In this document: in pieces, positions 22,671-30,558 of the stretch | Position numbering within the stretch: position 1 is the first letter of the stretch | Layout of the letters: each line of letters begins with the position of its first letter | IMG/VR virus record: IMGVR_UViG_3300017770_000001 | Coordinates: 1 to 64,000 of that record | Source of the DNA: a virus | Strand: one strand, 5' to 3' | DNA: 64,000 nt | The notes under the pieces: model-generated | Told to the model about the DNA's origin: nothing | The model's database searches: none | The model's input: the letters and a program-made list of their open reading frames with translations, nothing else | Translations under genes and position numbers: made by a program

Positions 22671-22700
22671 AGTATACAAAAAAGTGAGACCCATTGTCAA
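22671..22700 (-). promoter_or_regulatory. conserved-spacer promoter P3
   Basis: TTGACA, 18-bp spacer identical to P2 (ATGGGTCTCACTTTTTTG), TATACT. P2 and P3 share more than 30 bp, showing duplication of the whole element. Confidence 0.75.
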
Positions 22701-22703
22701 GTT

Positions 22704-23135
22704 TTAGTTATGCCAAAAAGTTTCATACACCCAATCTTCTTTTCGGTATGCTTCTCGTTCCCATGGGGTTCTTGAATATGGTACACCCTCATAATCTTTG
22801 GTCTTCCATCTAAAGTTTGTAGGACTGAGTTGTCCTAACAGAAATTGTTTTGCATGTATCAACTCATGTGCAAGGTTGAGCATCATATAATCTAAGTCAA
22901 AATCAATCTCAGATGTACCTCTTGCAAGTTCTATATCAATGTGGTTCTTACCACCACTACAGAATCCATAACATTCATTATCTAATAGGTTGTGAATATA
23001 GATATCCACATCGACTATTCTTCTCATTCTAGGACAATAATGATGTATTACATTCTTGACATATTTTTCAATACGAGATTTTTGTGCAATTCTCCCATGA
23101 AAATCAATCAATATGTTCTTTTTAAAGTCCTTCAT
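22704..23135 (-). CDS. SprT-like zinc metallopeptidase
   Basis: A 143-residue protein with LNLAHELIHAKQFLLG; His90, Glu91 and His94 form the HExxH site. The context (helix before, Gly-rich region, WERxA-like PWEREAYRKED later) fits SprT/WLM-type peptidases, some of which cut DNA-protein crosslinks. The start lies 7 nt after the -10 of P4, so again no leader. Substrate unknown. Confidence 0.75.
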   Translation of the reverse strand: MKDFKKNILIDFHGRIAQKSRIEKYVKNVIHHYCPRMRRIVDVDIYIHNLLDNECYGFCSGGKNHIDIELARGTSEIDFDLDYMMLNLAHELIHAKQFLLGQLSPTNFRWKTKDYEGVPYSRTPWEREAYRKEDWVYETFWHN

Positions 23136-23142
23136 GGTTTGT

Positions 23143-23172
23143 ATATTAACAAAAAGTGTGACCCACTGTCAA
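23143..23172 (-). promoter_or_regulatory. conserved-spacer promoter P4 (before the SprT-like gene)
   Basis: TTGACA, 18-bp spacer GTGGGTCACACTTTTTGT, -10 TAATAT, then 7 nt to the ATG at 23135. It sits just downstream of the tRNA genes. Confidence 0.68.
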
Positions 23173-23180
23173 CACGAAAG

Positions 23181-23270
23181 TGGCGGAAGATGAAGGATTC
23201 GAACCTTCGATACCGATAAAGGTATGCTGGTTTTCAAGACCAGTGCATTCAACCACTCTGCCAATCTTCC
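23181..23270 (-). tRNA. tRNA-Ser (anticodon UGA)
   Basis: A 90-nt tRNA with acceptor GGAAGAT/ATCTTCC, discriminator G and encoded CCA. The anticodon stem CTGGT/ACCAG carries loop CTTGAAA, so the anticodon is TGA. A long variable arm, as required for serine, is present. The T-arm GGTTCGAATCC is normal. It reads UCA and UCN codons, common in this AT-rich genome. Confidence 0.95.
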
Positions 23271-23275
23271 TTAAG

Positions 23276-23351
23276 TGGTGGAGCTAGAGGGAATCGAACC
23301 CACGACCTACTGATTGCAAACCAGTCGCTCTCCCAACTGAGCTATAGCCCC
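23276..23351 (-). tRNA. tRNA-Ala (anticodon UGC)
   Basis: A 76-nt tRNA with acceptor GGGGCTA/TAGCTCC and encoded CCA. Anticodon stem ACTGG/TCAGT with loop TTTGCAA, anticodon TGC. It lies 5 nt upstream of tRNA-Ser, and its first base is the last base of the oxygenase stop codon. Confidence 0.95.
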
Positions 23352-24028
23352 TAAGTTATTCTATTAAATGATGTGTAATCATCATCACCCACATCCATGG
23401 GTTGGTCGGGTCTCATGTCCATAGGGTTGGACGTGAACCACATAGGTATAGTGTACCTATCTGCCTTATAAACTTTCTTTACACCATGTTCAAAAGTTAA
23501 TCCTTCAAAGATTACCATCTCTCCTGCTACAGGTGTATATACAAATTCTTCTTCAATACCTTCTTGTTTTGGAAACCACAGTTCACCACCACCATAGTTA
23601 TCATTGAGATAACATATTGCAGCCCATTCTGTTTGTGGATATACGGGTGGTGCATCGGGGTCGTCTGAACTTAAATCAGAGTAGGTATCAATGTGGGTAG
23701 GTTGGTGACTTCCTAATGGGAATCTCATCAGTTCCGTCTGTTCGGGATACATGATATTCTTTGCGTGTTTTGCAACTTCATTGAGTGCAACCATTTCCAC
23801 ATATCTCATACAATCACGAACCATGTGTGTTCTGACATTACATAAATCTATCTTACGATTATTGTAATGTTCTGCAGTGTCGTAATTACTTAGAAGATTC
23901 GGATGAGTCTTGTGGAAGTGTATTAGGTTCTTCCTCTGAGTGTAACTCAGTACGTTCACTTTCTTGATGAACTTTAGCTTCTTCGGCTCTTCTTCTGATT
24001 TCTTCAACAACTTTAAGTCTGGCTTCAT
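23351..24028 (-). CDS. 2-oxoglutarate/Fe(II) dioxygenase (prolyl-4-hydroxylase-like)
   Basis: Double-stranded beta-helix oxygenase. Iron ligands are His and Asp in PTHIDTYS and a later His in FEHGVKKV; the 2-oxoglutarate Arg is in ADRYTIPMWF. GGGELWFPKQ is the typical strand before the second His. It overlaps the deformylase gene by 143 nt, so the true start may be further in, but no better ATG is seen. Substrate unknown; proteins, nucleic acids or small molecules are all possible. Confidence 0.82.
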   Translation of the reverse strand: MKPDLKLLKKSEEEPKKLKFIKKVNVLSYTQRKNLIHFHKTHPNLLSNYDTAEHYNNRKIDLCNVRTHMVRDCMRYVEMVALNEVAKHAKNIMYPEQTELMRFPLGSHQPTHIDTYSDLSSDDPDAPPVYPQTEWAAICYLNDNYGGGELWFPKQEGIEEEFVYTPVAGEMVIFEGLTFEHGVKKVYKADRYTIPMWFTSNPMDMRPDQPMDVGDDDYTSFNRIT

Positions 24029-24527
24029 ATTCTAATCTCTTTCTTTGTTCTTTAGGACGAGCTTTCAATGCACGTTCTAGTTTTAATCTTGATGCACGTT
24101 GGAGAAATACTATTCCATTCAAATGGTCAATCTCATGCTGTATACATCTTGATGCAAGTCCTTGTAGTTGTTCACTTTGTGTTTCACCATTCACATCTTG
24201 ATATTCTACTTCGACTATTTTTGGTCTTTTGATAGAGACATAGATGTCGGGAAATGATAGACATCCTTCTTTCTCTAACTCTGTTTCTTGTGACACTGCT
24301 TTCAACTCGGGGTTAAAGAATATCTTTGCACCTTCTGTTGTCATCATGACACAACACTTCACGGGTAATCCCACTTGATTTGCAGATAATCCTATACCGT
24401 TATACTGTGTACATAACTCAATCAGTTTGTCTGATATTTCCTTTGGGTCATGAGACGGATTGTCGAAATCAAATTGTGGTGGTGGGGTTCGTAAAACTTT
24501 ACTAGCTTCTTCTACTAATTCATACAT
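23886..24527 (-). CDS. def: peptide deformylase with charged C-terminal extension
   Basis: Removes the formyl group from nascent N-terminal methionine. All three motifs are intact: GIGLSANQ (44-51), EGCLSFP (87-93, metal Cys89) and QHEIDH (130-135). The catalytic body ends near residue 150; the remaining 60 residues are a Lys/Arg/Glu helix and an acidic tail, absent from typical phage deformylases, that overlap the next gene. Phage deformylases are common in marine viruses and probably keep up with high protein synthesis. Confidence 0.94.
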   Translation of the reverse strand: MYELVEEASKVLRTPPPQFDFDNPSHDPKEISDKLIELCTQYNGIGLSANQVGLPVKCCVMMTTEGAKIFFNPELKAVSQETELEKEGCLSFPDIYVSIKRPKIVEVEYQDVNGETQSEQLQGLASRCIQHEIDHLNGIVFLQRASRLKLERALKARPKEQRKRLEYEARLKVVEEIRRRAEEAKVHQESERTELHSEEEPNTLPQDSSESSK

Positions 24528-24530
24528 AAT

Positions 24531-26012
24531 TTACATTAGGGGATATTTTCCTCCCCCATTCACTTTTACTGTTTTAATATCTAATCCAAAGAAATTCATT
24601 AATCCTCGGATTGCCATCTTTCCAAGTTTCTTAATATAGTTGAATGCCATCTTGACTCTTGCCATGATAGCTTCCCATACTTTTTTAATTTTATTAAGTA
24701 CATTGGATGCAACGTTTTTGACTTTGTTTGCAAGTTTCGAAAAGATTGCAAACTCGTCTAGTTGCTGTAGTTCTTCTGTTAAGAAGATACCACTATTATT
24801 TATCTCTTCATTTATAATCTGTTTGAATGACTTAGTTTCTTCATTCATTCTTGCAAGGTCTTTCTTAGTCATCTTAGAAGTCCTTAGTGCAAGATATGGT
24901 TTAGACCCACTACTAGATTTAAATGAAACATAAAACTTGTTTCCCTTTGCAAGAACCATTCCTGCTTTATCTGCATTGTCAAGTGTAAGTGTATCAGACA
25001 CTTTACCAGTATCTTTAAATACTACCATCATGTTCGATGCACCCTCAGGTGAATCCATAAACTTAATGTTACCAGTTGCAGCTTCGAAACAGAAATGTGA
25101 TTTGAATTTTAAATCAGTAAAAATATCATCTAATTTATTATTGATATCGTTTGCTTTAAGGTGTCCGTCTTCTAGTTCTGCAATTCTATCTAGTTCTCTT
25201 TGTGTTAGATTACTCTTACCTTTCAAGGCTTCAATACTTCCTACGGTACCTTTCTCAGAAAGTTTAACCATTTTTTCTTCTAGGGTATCGATGACTGATG
25301 AAATTTTAACCTTACCTGCTTTGGTCTGACCAAATGTCATCATAGCTGCATTGACGGTTGCAATTGCTTCTTCTTTACCAGCAGACATCAACTGTGAACC
25401 ACCTGCTTTCTTTAATGATATCTTATGTTTGTCTTGTAGTAAGTCTGTCTTTGGTGTCTTATTTGTTGCACCATACTTAGTCCAGTGTGTTGATGTTGGA
25501 AGTGTAGATGAACCTAATTGATTTAGGTCATTGATTTTAAATCTCTTGATGAACTCATTACCAATTTTGATTGCACTGTCACCCCAGTCTCCCCAATACT
25601 TTGAAATTCTATTCCACTCATCTGTCTCTACGAATGTTCTTCCACTTTCTTTTTTAACTGCAACTGCAATTAGAGCTTCCCAGTCTTCACCACTTGGGTT
25701 ACCCGACTCGCCTGGAGAAAAACCATTGAGGTCTTTACTGATATCTGATATCTTATCAACACCCCAATTTGATTTGATGTGTTTTCTGATATTTCCTATC
25801 TCAGGTTTTAAATCACCAACATCACTTACACTCATGATTTTTTCTAGAGCATAATCATCTTTACCTAGGGGTAACATTTTACCACCATTCTCTAGTTCTA
25901 GTTCACCCGACAATGCTTTCTTATTAAAGTTATCTTTGTTTTTTCTCTTATAGATATCTTCAAAGTTTGAATTGAGTGGTGTCTCTGTTAGGTATTCGTT
26001 AAAACTCTTCAT
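24531..26012 (-). CDS. probable co-packaged head protein with PD-(D/E)xK-like nuclease core
   Basis: The first ten residues MKSFNEYLTE closely resemble the T4 capsid-targeting sequence MKTYQEFIAE, which directs internal proteins into the prohead; YLTE fits the gp21 cut rule (L/I-x-E). Inside are Glu112, Asp190 (TPKTD) and SLK at 199-201 followed by KAGGSQLMSAG, a layout like a PD-(D/E)xK nuclease site. The C-terminal 60 residues are basic amphipathic helices. No exact family is recognised. A late promoter places +1 at its ATG. It may be injected with the DNA. Confidence 0.6.
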   Translation of the reverse strand: MKSFNEYLTETPLNSNFEDIYKRKNKDNFNKKALSGELELENGGKMLPLGKDDYALEKIMSVSDVGDLKPEIGNIRKHIKSNWGVDKISDISKDLNGFSPGESGNPSGEDWEALIAVAVKKESGRTFVETDEWNRISKYWGDWGDSAIKIGNEFIKRFKINDLNQLGSSTLPTSTHWTKYGATNKTPKTDLLQDKHKISLKKAGGSQLMSAGKEEAIATVNAAMMTFGQTKAGKVKISSVIDTLEEKMVKLSEKGTVGSIEALKGKSNLTQRELDRIAELEDGHLKANDINNKLDDIFTDLKFKSHFCFEAATGNIKFMDSPEGASNMMVVFKDTGKVSDTLTLDNADKAGMVLAKGNKFYVSFKSSSGSKPYLALRTSKMTKKDLARMNEETKSFKQIINEEINNSGIFLTEELQQLDEFAIFSKLANKVKNVASNVLNKIKKVWEAIMARVKMAFNYIKKLGKMAIRGLMNFFGLDIKTVKVNGGGKYPLM

Positions 26013-26017
26013 AGTAC

Positions 26018-26025
26018 TATTTATA
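26018..26025 (-). promoter_or_regulatory. T4-type late promoter of the head-targeted gene
   Basis: TATAAATA, 5 nt, ATG at 26012 on the minus strand. Predicted start site is the start codon. Late timing agrees with a virion protein. Confidence 0.65.
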
Positions 26026-27741
26026 CTATTCTGCTATACGACTGAAGTTTTTATGTTTCTCAAATCGTAGTACGTTCTCAAACTTATCATAGAGTGCATC
26101 ACCTTTATGTGAAATGATAAATGCATTTGTTTTCTCTGTAAGTGTTGTAAGAAGTTTTAGAAATTCATCTGTACCATTGACATCAAGGGAACTGTCAAAC
26201 ACTTCATCAAGAACAAGAAGGTTGGTGTTTACACTGTTCTTCATTCTTGCAATACCTCTCCAAGTAAACAAAAGTGCAAGGTCGATTCTCATCTTCTCAC
26301 CTTGAGAGAAGTTATCGTATTTGAATTCGTCTCTGTGTCTTGACTTGATAGTCTCTTCGAAACCTTCGTCTATTTCAAACCCGACATAGAATTCCATTTG
26401 TGCAAGATACTTATTGATTAGTTTGTTCATGATTGGAATATACTGTTTGATAATCTTTTCTTTCACACCTTGGTCTTTAAGAAGTAGACCAGCTATGTCA
26501 AAGTAATGACCTTGTTCAACAAGTGTCTTCTTTTTACCTTCTAGGATTTCTAGTTTATCCTCACTGTCTGATATCTTTGTTTCTGTATCAGAAGATGCAC
26601 TGACTTCACTTTTCAATAAATCAATTTCTTTTTGTATCTTCGTAATGTATTTTTGATTGGATACGACTTCTGTTTGAGTAACACCAATTTCTTTTTGGAC
26701 TTGGTTTATCTCATCTTGTACTATTCCGATTTCTTCGAGTCGTTCTCTTGTTTCTTTAATAGTTTTGTCGAGTGAAACCACTGCCTCCTTGACCTCTGTA
26801 ACCTTTGCTGATTTCTCTTCAATGTGTTTCTTCTTGTGTTCCTCATCTAACCCCTGTTTACATGTTGGACAATTGTCATGGTCTTCATAGAATTTTACTT
26901 CTTGAAGTGCTTTCTTTCTTGCAGCTTCTAGTTGTCTTGTAACGTCTTCTGCTTGTTTTAATCTGTCTTTCTGTGGGTCGACATCACTAATTGTTTTTCT
27001 TAGAGATGTGATGTGGTCATTGTTAGACCCAATCTTTGTCATCAAGTCTTCGATGTTGTCTTGTGTTTCTTTTACTGTACTCTCATATCTAGTGATTTTA
27101 GATTCTCGATTGACTCTCAATGCTTCTAGTTGTTCGTTAAGACCATGAAGTCTTTCCTCTAGAATCTTTACCTCATAGTCTGTGTCTCTTAGTTCAACTG
27201 TATGATTCGATATCTTCTTTCTAAGTATATCTCTCATGGTACTGAATATAGAAATGTCTAATAAGTCTTCTACTAACTTACGTCTGTCTCTTGCTTTCAA
27301 TTGCATAAAAGGTGTGAAGTTTGCAGAACCTAGAATTGCAACCTGTGTAAAAGACCTGTAACTCATCTTCAAGATGTTCTTCTCTAACATCTCTTGGTAG
27401 TCTCTTTGGTTTGCCTCTTGGTTGATGAGTGTGTCATTCAGATACAATTCAAATCGATTTGGTTTTGCACCCCTCACTACCTTATACTTTTTTCTACCAA
27501 CCGAGAATTCTACCTCTACAAGTAATTCTCTCTGATTGATAGAGTTGATAAGTAAATCTTTTTTTAGATTCCTGAACCCTTTACCATAGAGTCCAAAGCA
27601 TAATGCATCTAACATGGTGGATTTACCAGCACCATTCTCACCAATAACCAATGTGGTTTGATGTGTGTCTAAATTAATTTCTGTAAATGTGTTTCCCGAA
27701 GATAGTAAATTCTTGTATCTTACCTTTTCAAATTTTATCAT
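26026..27741 (-). CDS. 46: recombination endonuclease subunit gp46 (Rad50/SbcC-like)
   Basis: ATPase of the gp46/47 complex for end resection and recombination-dependent replication. Walker A GENGAGKS (34-41), ABC signature FSQGEKMRIDLALLF, and Walker B LLVLDEVFD are near the C-terminus. The zinc hook CPTC is at 291-294 between two coiled coils. At 571 residues it is normal (T4 560). The stop overlaps the neighbour gp47 arrangement by 4 nt. Confidence 0.96.
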   Translation of the reverse strand: MIKFEKVRYKNLLSSGNTFTEINLDTHQTTLVIGENGAGKSTMLDALCFGLYGKGFRNLKKDLLINSINQRELLVEVEFSVGRKKYKVVRGAKPNRFELYLNDTLINQEANQRDYQEMLEKNILKMSYRSFTQVAILGSANFTPFMQLKARDRRKLVEDLLDISIFSTMRDILRKKISNHTVELRDTDYEVKILEERLHGLNEQLEALRVNRESKITRYESTVKETQDNIEDLMTKIGSNNDHITSLRKTISDVDPQKDRLKQAEDVTRQLEAARKKALQEVKFYEDHDNCPTCKQGLDEEHKKKHIEEKSAKVTEVKEAVVSLDKTIKETRERLEEIGIVQDEINQVQKEIGVTQTEVVSNQKYITKIQKEIDLLKSEVSASSDTETKISDSEDKLEILEGKKKTLVEQGHYFDIAGLLLKDQGVKEKIIKQYIPIMNKLINKYLAQMEFYVGFEIDEGFEETIKSRHRDEFKYDNFSQGEKMRIDLALLFTWRGIARMKNSVNTNLLVLDEVFDSSLDVNGTDEFLKLLTTLTEKTNAFIISHKGDALYDKFENVLRFEKHKNFSRIAE

Positions 27742-28805
27742 AGATAGTTGTGTTCATCCAAAGCTTCATTATATAATGTTTTCATTAAATCGTTTAGAGG
27801 TCTCTTCTTTCCTTGGATGTCCATACTGTCAACATATTTGTTTAGTATTGTGAGAGTATCCTCTACGTTCTCGATTTCATCATCGTCCAGTAAGTCGATG
27901 TTCTTGTGGTCATCGACTACTGATAAGTGCAATGGTTCTTGTTTGTGTACTTCATCTAAGAATACATCGAACCAATACGGGTTGTCTTTATTGACAACAA
28001 TAATTTTTACAAACTTTTCTTTTAAGTGTGAATAGTCTTTGTCTTTGATAGTGTCGAATGTTTCATCTGTGTCATCATAGAATATCTTTTCAAACATTGT
28101 AAGTGGATTTAATATAGGAGATAACTCTTGTGTATCCGTATCAAATATGTGGAAGTATTTGTTGTCCCCAAAATCTGACCACGTGAACTGCATCTGTGAA
28201 CCCAAGTATTTGATATTCTGAACTTCTGATTTCTGATGGAAGTGACCACTCAAAACCTTTTCAAACCTTTTCAAATGTACATGGTCAAAACCATGAGTAC
28301 ATGCAACGCCAGGCATCATCAATGCACCTTCGATTTCAAAGTGACCCATACACCATGTTGCAGTACAGTTTCGTAAGTAATCAATTGTGTCTGCAAAATT
28401 TTCGGGATTAATCCACGGAACTAATGATAACTCAAACCCATCATACTCTTTAGTAGTGGGTTCACTGATGATGTTTATATTACTCTCTTGGAACAATAAC
28501 AACTCGGGTGCATTTACATCATTGGTATTCTTATAGTAAGTGTCATGGTTACCTAAGATTAAATCCATAGTAATACCACGTTCAATCATAGGTTCAATGA
28601 AGTGTTCTTTGTTTGCTTTGAGACTTGCAAAGTTTACGTACTTACGTCTATCAAAATAATCACCTAAGTGAATTATGTTTTTGATATTATGTTCATCTAG
28701 ATATGGGAAGAATACCTCTTCATAGAAACGTCCTTGGTACTCGGACATTGCAACCATATCTCCACGGACACCAGCATGGGTGTCATTCAATAGAGCTATT
28801 TTCAT
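27738..28805 (-). CDS. 47: recombination endonuclease subunit gp47 (Mre11/SbcD-like)
   Basis: Metallophosphoesterase nuclease partner of gp46. Motifs NDTH (7-10), LGDYFD (48-52), GNHD (85-88) and SGHFH (186-190) supply the two-metal site. At 355 residues it is complete. It overlaps gp46 and gp55 by 4 nt each, so the three genes are co-translated. Confidence 0.96.
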   Translation of the reverse strand: MKIALLNDTHAGVRGDMVAMSEYQGRFYEEVFFPYLDEHNIKNIIHLGDYFDRRKYVNFASLKANKEHFIEPMIERGITMDLILGNHDTYYKNTNDVNAPELLLFQESNINIISEPTTKEYDGFELSLVPWINPENFADTIDYLRNCTATWCMGHFEIEGALMMPGVACTHGFDHVHLKRFEKVLSGHFHQKSEVQNIKYLGSQMQFTWSDFGDNKYFHIFDTDTQELSPILNPLTMFEKIFYDDTDETFDTIKDKDYSHLKEKFVKIIVVNKDNPYWFDVFLDEVHKQEPLHLSVVDDHKNIDLLDDDEIENVEDTLTILNKYVDSMDIQGKKRPLNDLMKTLYNEALDEHNYL

Positions 28806-29368
28806 TCTGTAAATTTATCTAGGTTGTTTTTAGTTTTCTTTTTGGTTGTTGTTGTTTTTTTGTCTTTTCTAGGTTTGTAGTCGACTGGATTCATATTTTC
28901 TTGCATCCATTCGATATTAGTATTGACGAGTGAAGGGTCGTGTTGACCATCGATTGTGGTAAATCCACTCCCCTCGATTCCTACTTTCTCAATTGTTTTC
29001 TGTTTGATGTATACTTGTTTCTTTTCTTTTTGTATACTTCTTAAGAATGCATAGTAACATATCTGTGTAATGTATGCAAATGCATTACTGGATTTTTCGG
29101 GATTGAAATTGTTGATGTACTGTAGACAGTTCTCAATTGCATCACAAATCATTTCATCTCTATAGGTATAGTTGATAAAGTTTGGACGTGTCGATAGACG
29201 GGTTGCAATCTTATAGATGCATTCACCAATGTATTCTGACATTTGAGGTTTTTCTTCTTCTCTGTCTAGAGCTTCTTTAACTTGTTGATTGTACTCAGTA
29301 ACAGCTGCTGTGAACTCTTTGTTATTCACATAGTGTTCTTGTTGTTGTGCTTTAGTTTTAGTAGTCAT
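28802..29368 (-). CDS. 55: late sigma factor gp55
   Basis: Sigma-like protein that directs RNA polymerase to TATAAATA late promoters with the gp45 clamp as activator. Region 2-like core YIGECIYKIATRLSTRPNF, then DEMICDAIENCLQYINNFNP and AFAYITQICYYAFLRSIQKEKK. At 188 residues it equals T4 gp55 (185). Its own promoter is TAGACA-17-TATTAT with the ATG 6 nt after the -10. The Lys/Thr-rich C-terminal tail may carry the clamp-binding end. Confidence 0.93.
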   Translation of the reverse strand: MTTKTKAQQQEHYVNNKEFTAAVTEYNQQVKEALDREEEKPQMSEYIGECIYKIATRLSTRPNFINYTYRDEMICDAIENCLQYINNFNPEKSSNAFAYITQICYYAFLRSIQKEKKQVYIKQKTIEKVGIEGSGFTTIDGQHDPSLVNTNIEWMQENMNPVDYKPRKDKKTTTTKKKTKNNLDKFTE

Positions 29369-29374
29369 GTAACT

Positions 29375-29403
29375 ATAATACTGTATATTTGTCTCTGTGT
29401 CTA
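29375..29403 (-). promoter_or_regulatory. sigma70-like promoter of gp55
   Basis: TAGACA, 17-bp spacer, TATTAT, then 6 nt to the gp55 ATG. Same -35 and spacing as the que promoter and also predicted leaderless. The rest of 29404-29506 is an AT-rich stretch with no gene. Confidence 0.6.
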
Positions 29404-29506
29404 GAGGTTTTTGAAGTTTTTTTAATTTAATTTATTTTAAAAAGTCTATTGACAGTATCAAAATCTCATGATATCATAATTATGTCCCACAAGGAGACTC
29501 TTAGTA

Positions 29507-29674
29507 TTATAAAAAGAGATTATTTACTAGAAGAATTAGACATACAATTATACTCATAAATGATGTTCCCAAAAATAAACTGAATAGAAATACTTCATTG
29601 GGTGTGAATTCATATTCTGTCTCTTTTCCAAGACCCATCAATAATCGAATTGTTGTTTTAAAAAGTTTTACCAT
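29507..29674 (-). CDS. tiny membrane protein 3 (55 aa)
   Basis: MVKLFKTTIRLLMGLGKETE then FLFSLFLGTSFMSIIVCLILLV: a basic N-terminus and one long hydrophobic segment. Overlaps the previous gene by 17 nt. Together with the next two it forms a run of three tiny membrane proteins. Function unknown. Confidence 0.55.
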   Translation of the reverse strand: MVKLFKTTIRLLMGLGKETEYEFTPNEVFLFSLFLGTSFMSIIVCLILLVNNLFL

Positions 29675-29852
29675 TTATAAAGAAGATAACTAACATTAAT
29701 CCTAACATAAAAAGTTGGATGAGGGAAGGGAATAATACGAAAACTTTCATCACATCGAAATCACCTTTGGAAAAGAAATCCTTTTCTCTCCATTCCTCTA
29801 CTTCCTTAGGAGTAGCATCTCTACATTTATTTAGGGGTAGGGGAAGTTGCAT
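29658..29852 (-). CDS. tiny membrane protein 2 (64 aa)
   Basis: Polar N-terminus (KCRDATPKEVEEWREKDFF) then VFVLFPSLIQLFMLGLMLVIFFI at the C-terminus. It begins directly after the stop of the upstream tiny ORF. Single-pass topology; function unknown. Confidence 0.6.
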   Translation of the reverse strand: MQLPLPLNKCRDATPKEVEEWREKDFFSKGDFDVMKVFVLFPSLIQLFMLGLMLVIFFINGKTF

Positions 29853-29978
29853 TTATACGATGGGTGCAATAGCTAATACACAAACTGCAAAGATAACAGA
29901 GAGCAAAAGCATCTCAAAGAAGTTATCTACGTCTTGCGTATCGATTTTACGGATTTTTCTTTTAATTAATTCAGTCAT
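29853..29978 (-). CDS. tiny membrane protein 1 (41 aa)
   Basis: MTELIKRKIRKIDTQDVDNF followed by a hydrophobic helix LLLSVIFAVCVLAIAPIV. It is the first of three abutting tiny membrane ORFs. A GGAACC stretch and a TATAAT-like run precede it. The size and basic N-terminus resemble phage membrane micro-proteins that modify host functions, but no match is recognised. Confidence 0.5.
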   Translation of the reverse strand: MTELIKRKIRKIDTQDVDNFFEMLLLSVIFAVCVLAIAPIV

Positions 29979-30072
29979 TATAATATAGGTTCCAGTGATA
30001 ATTTAATATAGGGTAGGGTTATTACACCCATATTTAGACAAATAGAAAACCTAAGATATTGATTTTATTAAA

Positions 30073-30558
30073 TTAATGTATTATTTTTTTGGACACATCT
30101 TCGACATCGAAATCATCGAACTCTTCATCTAATATGTCATCGTATTCACCACTAGCTTGCATTTCTTCCATGAGTGATGAGACGCGGTCATGAATACTTC
30201 TACTGTCCACGGGTTCTCTATCGATGACTGGAATAGTTTCGGTCTCTACCCAATTACTCCATCTCACACATGCTTGGTCATACATAGGAATGTATTGTTT
30301 TGCAAGAGATACCGTTGCCATGATTGTTTCTTTTTCAATTGATACGACTGGTTCATCAGTCATAGGGATGTAAGGATAAAATTGACACACCGTATGACCC
30401 TGTTGATACTTAGAAGGTAACAGTGAACAATGCATAGGAAGTGTAACACTAATACTGTCTCCCTTATCCACAGTCATACCTACTATTTCTAGTCCGTTTT
30501 TAAGTTTTACAACTTGATATTTTTCGGGTGTTTTAATTAAGTCTTTTGGTGATACCAT
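30073..30558 (-). CDS. conserved hypothetical phage protein, Sm-like fold possible (161 aa)
   Basis: The N-terminal KYQVVKLKNGLEIVGMTVDK followed by SISVTLP and later strands resembles an Sm/LSm beta-barrel. The C-terminus is strongly acidic (ILDEEFDDFDVED). It overlaps uvsW by 1 nt. In T4-like marine phages a gene of this type often accompanies uvsW; its function is not known. Confidence 0.65.
   Translation of the reverse strand: MVSPKDLIKTPEKYQVVKLKNGLEIVGMTVDKGDSISVTLPMHCSLLPSKYQQGHTVCQFYPYIPMTDEPVVSIEKETIMATVSLAKQYIPMYDQACVRWSNWVETETIPVIDREPVDSRSIHDRVSSLMEEMQASGEYDDILDEEFDDFDVEDVSKKIIH

Noticed and set aside
23181-23351. The two tRNAs as suppressors that would read the gp45 TAA
   Set aside because: Their anticodons are UGA (Ser) and UGC (Ala), which read UCA and GCA type codons. 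Neither can decode UAA.
29449-29477. Plus-strand TTGACA-17-TATCAT near 29.45 kb as a second plus-strand promoter
   Set aside because: The spacer lacks the conserved core, no plus-strand ORF or terminator follows, and the -10 is part of an AT palindrome. Considered chance.
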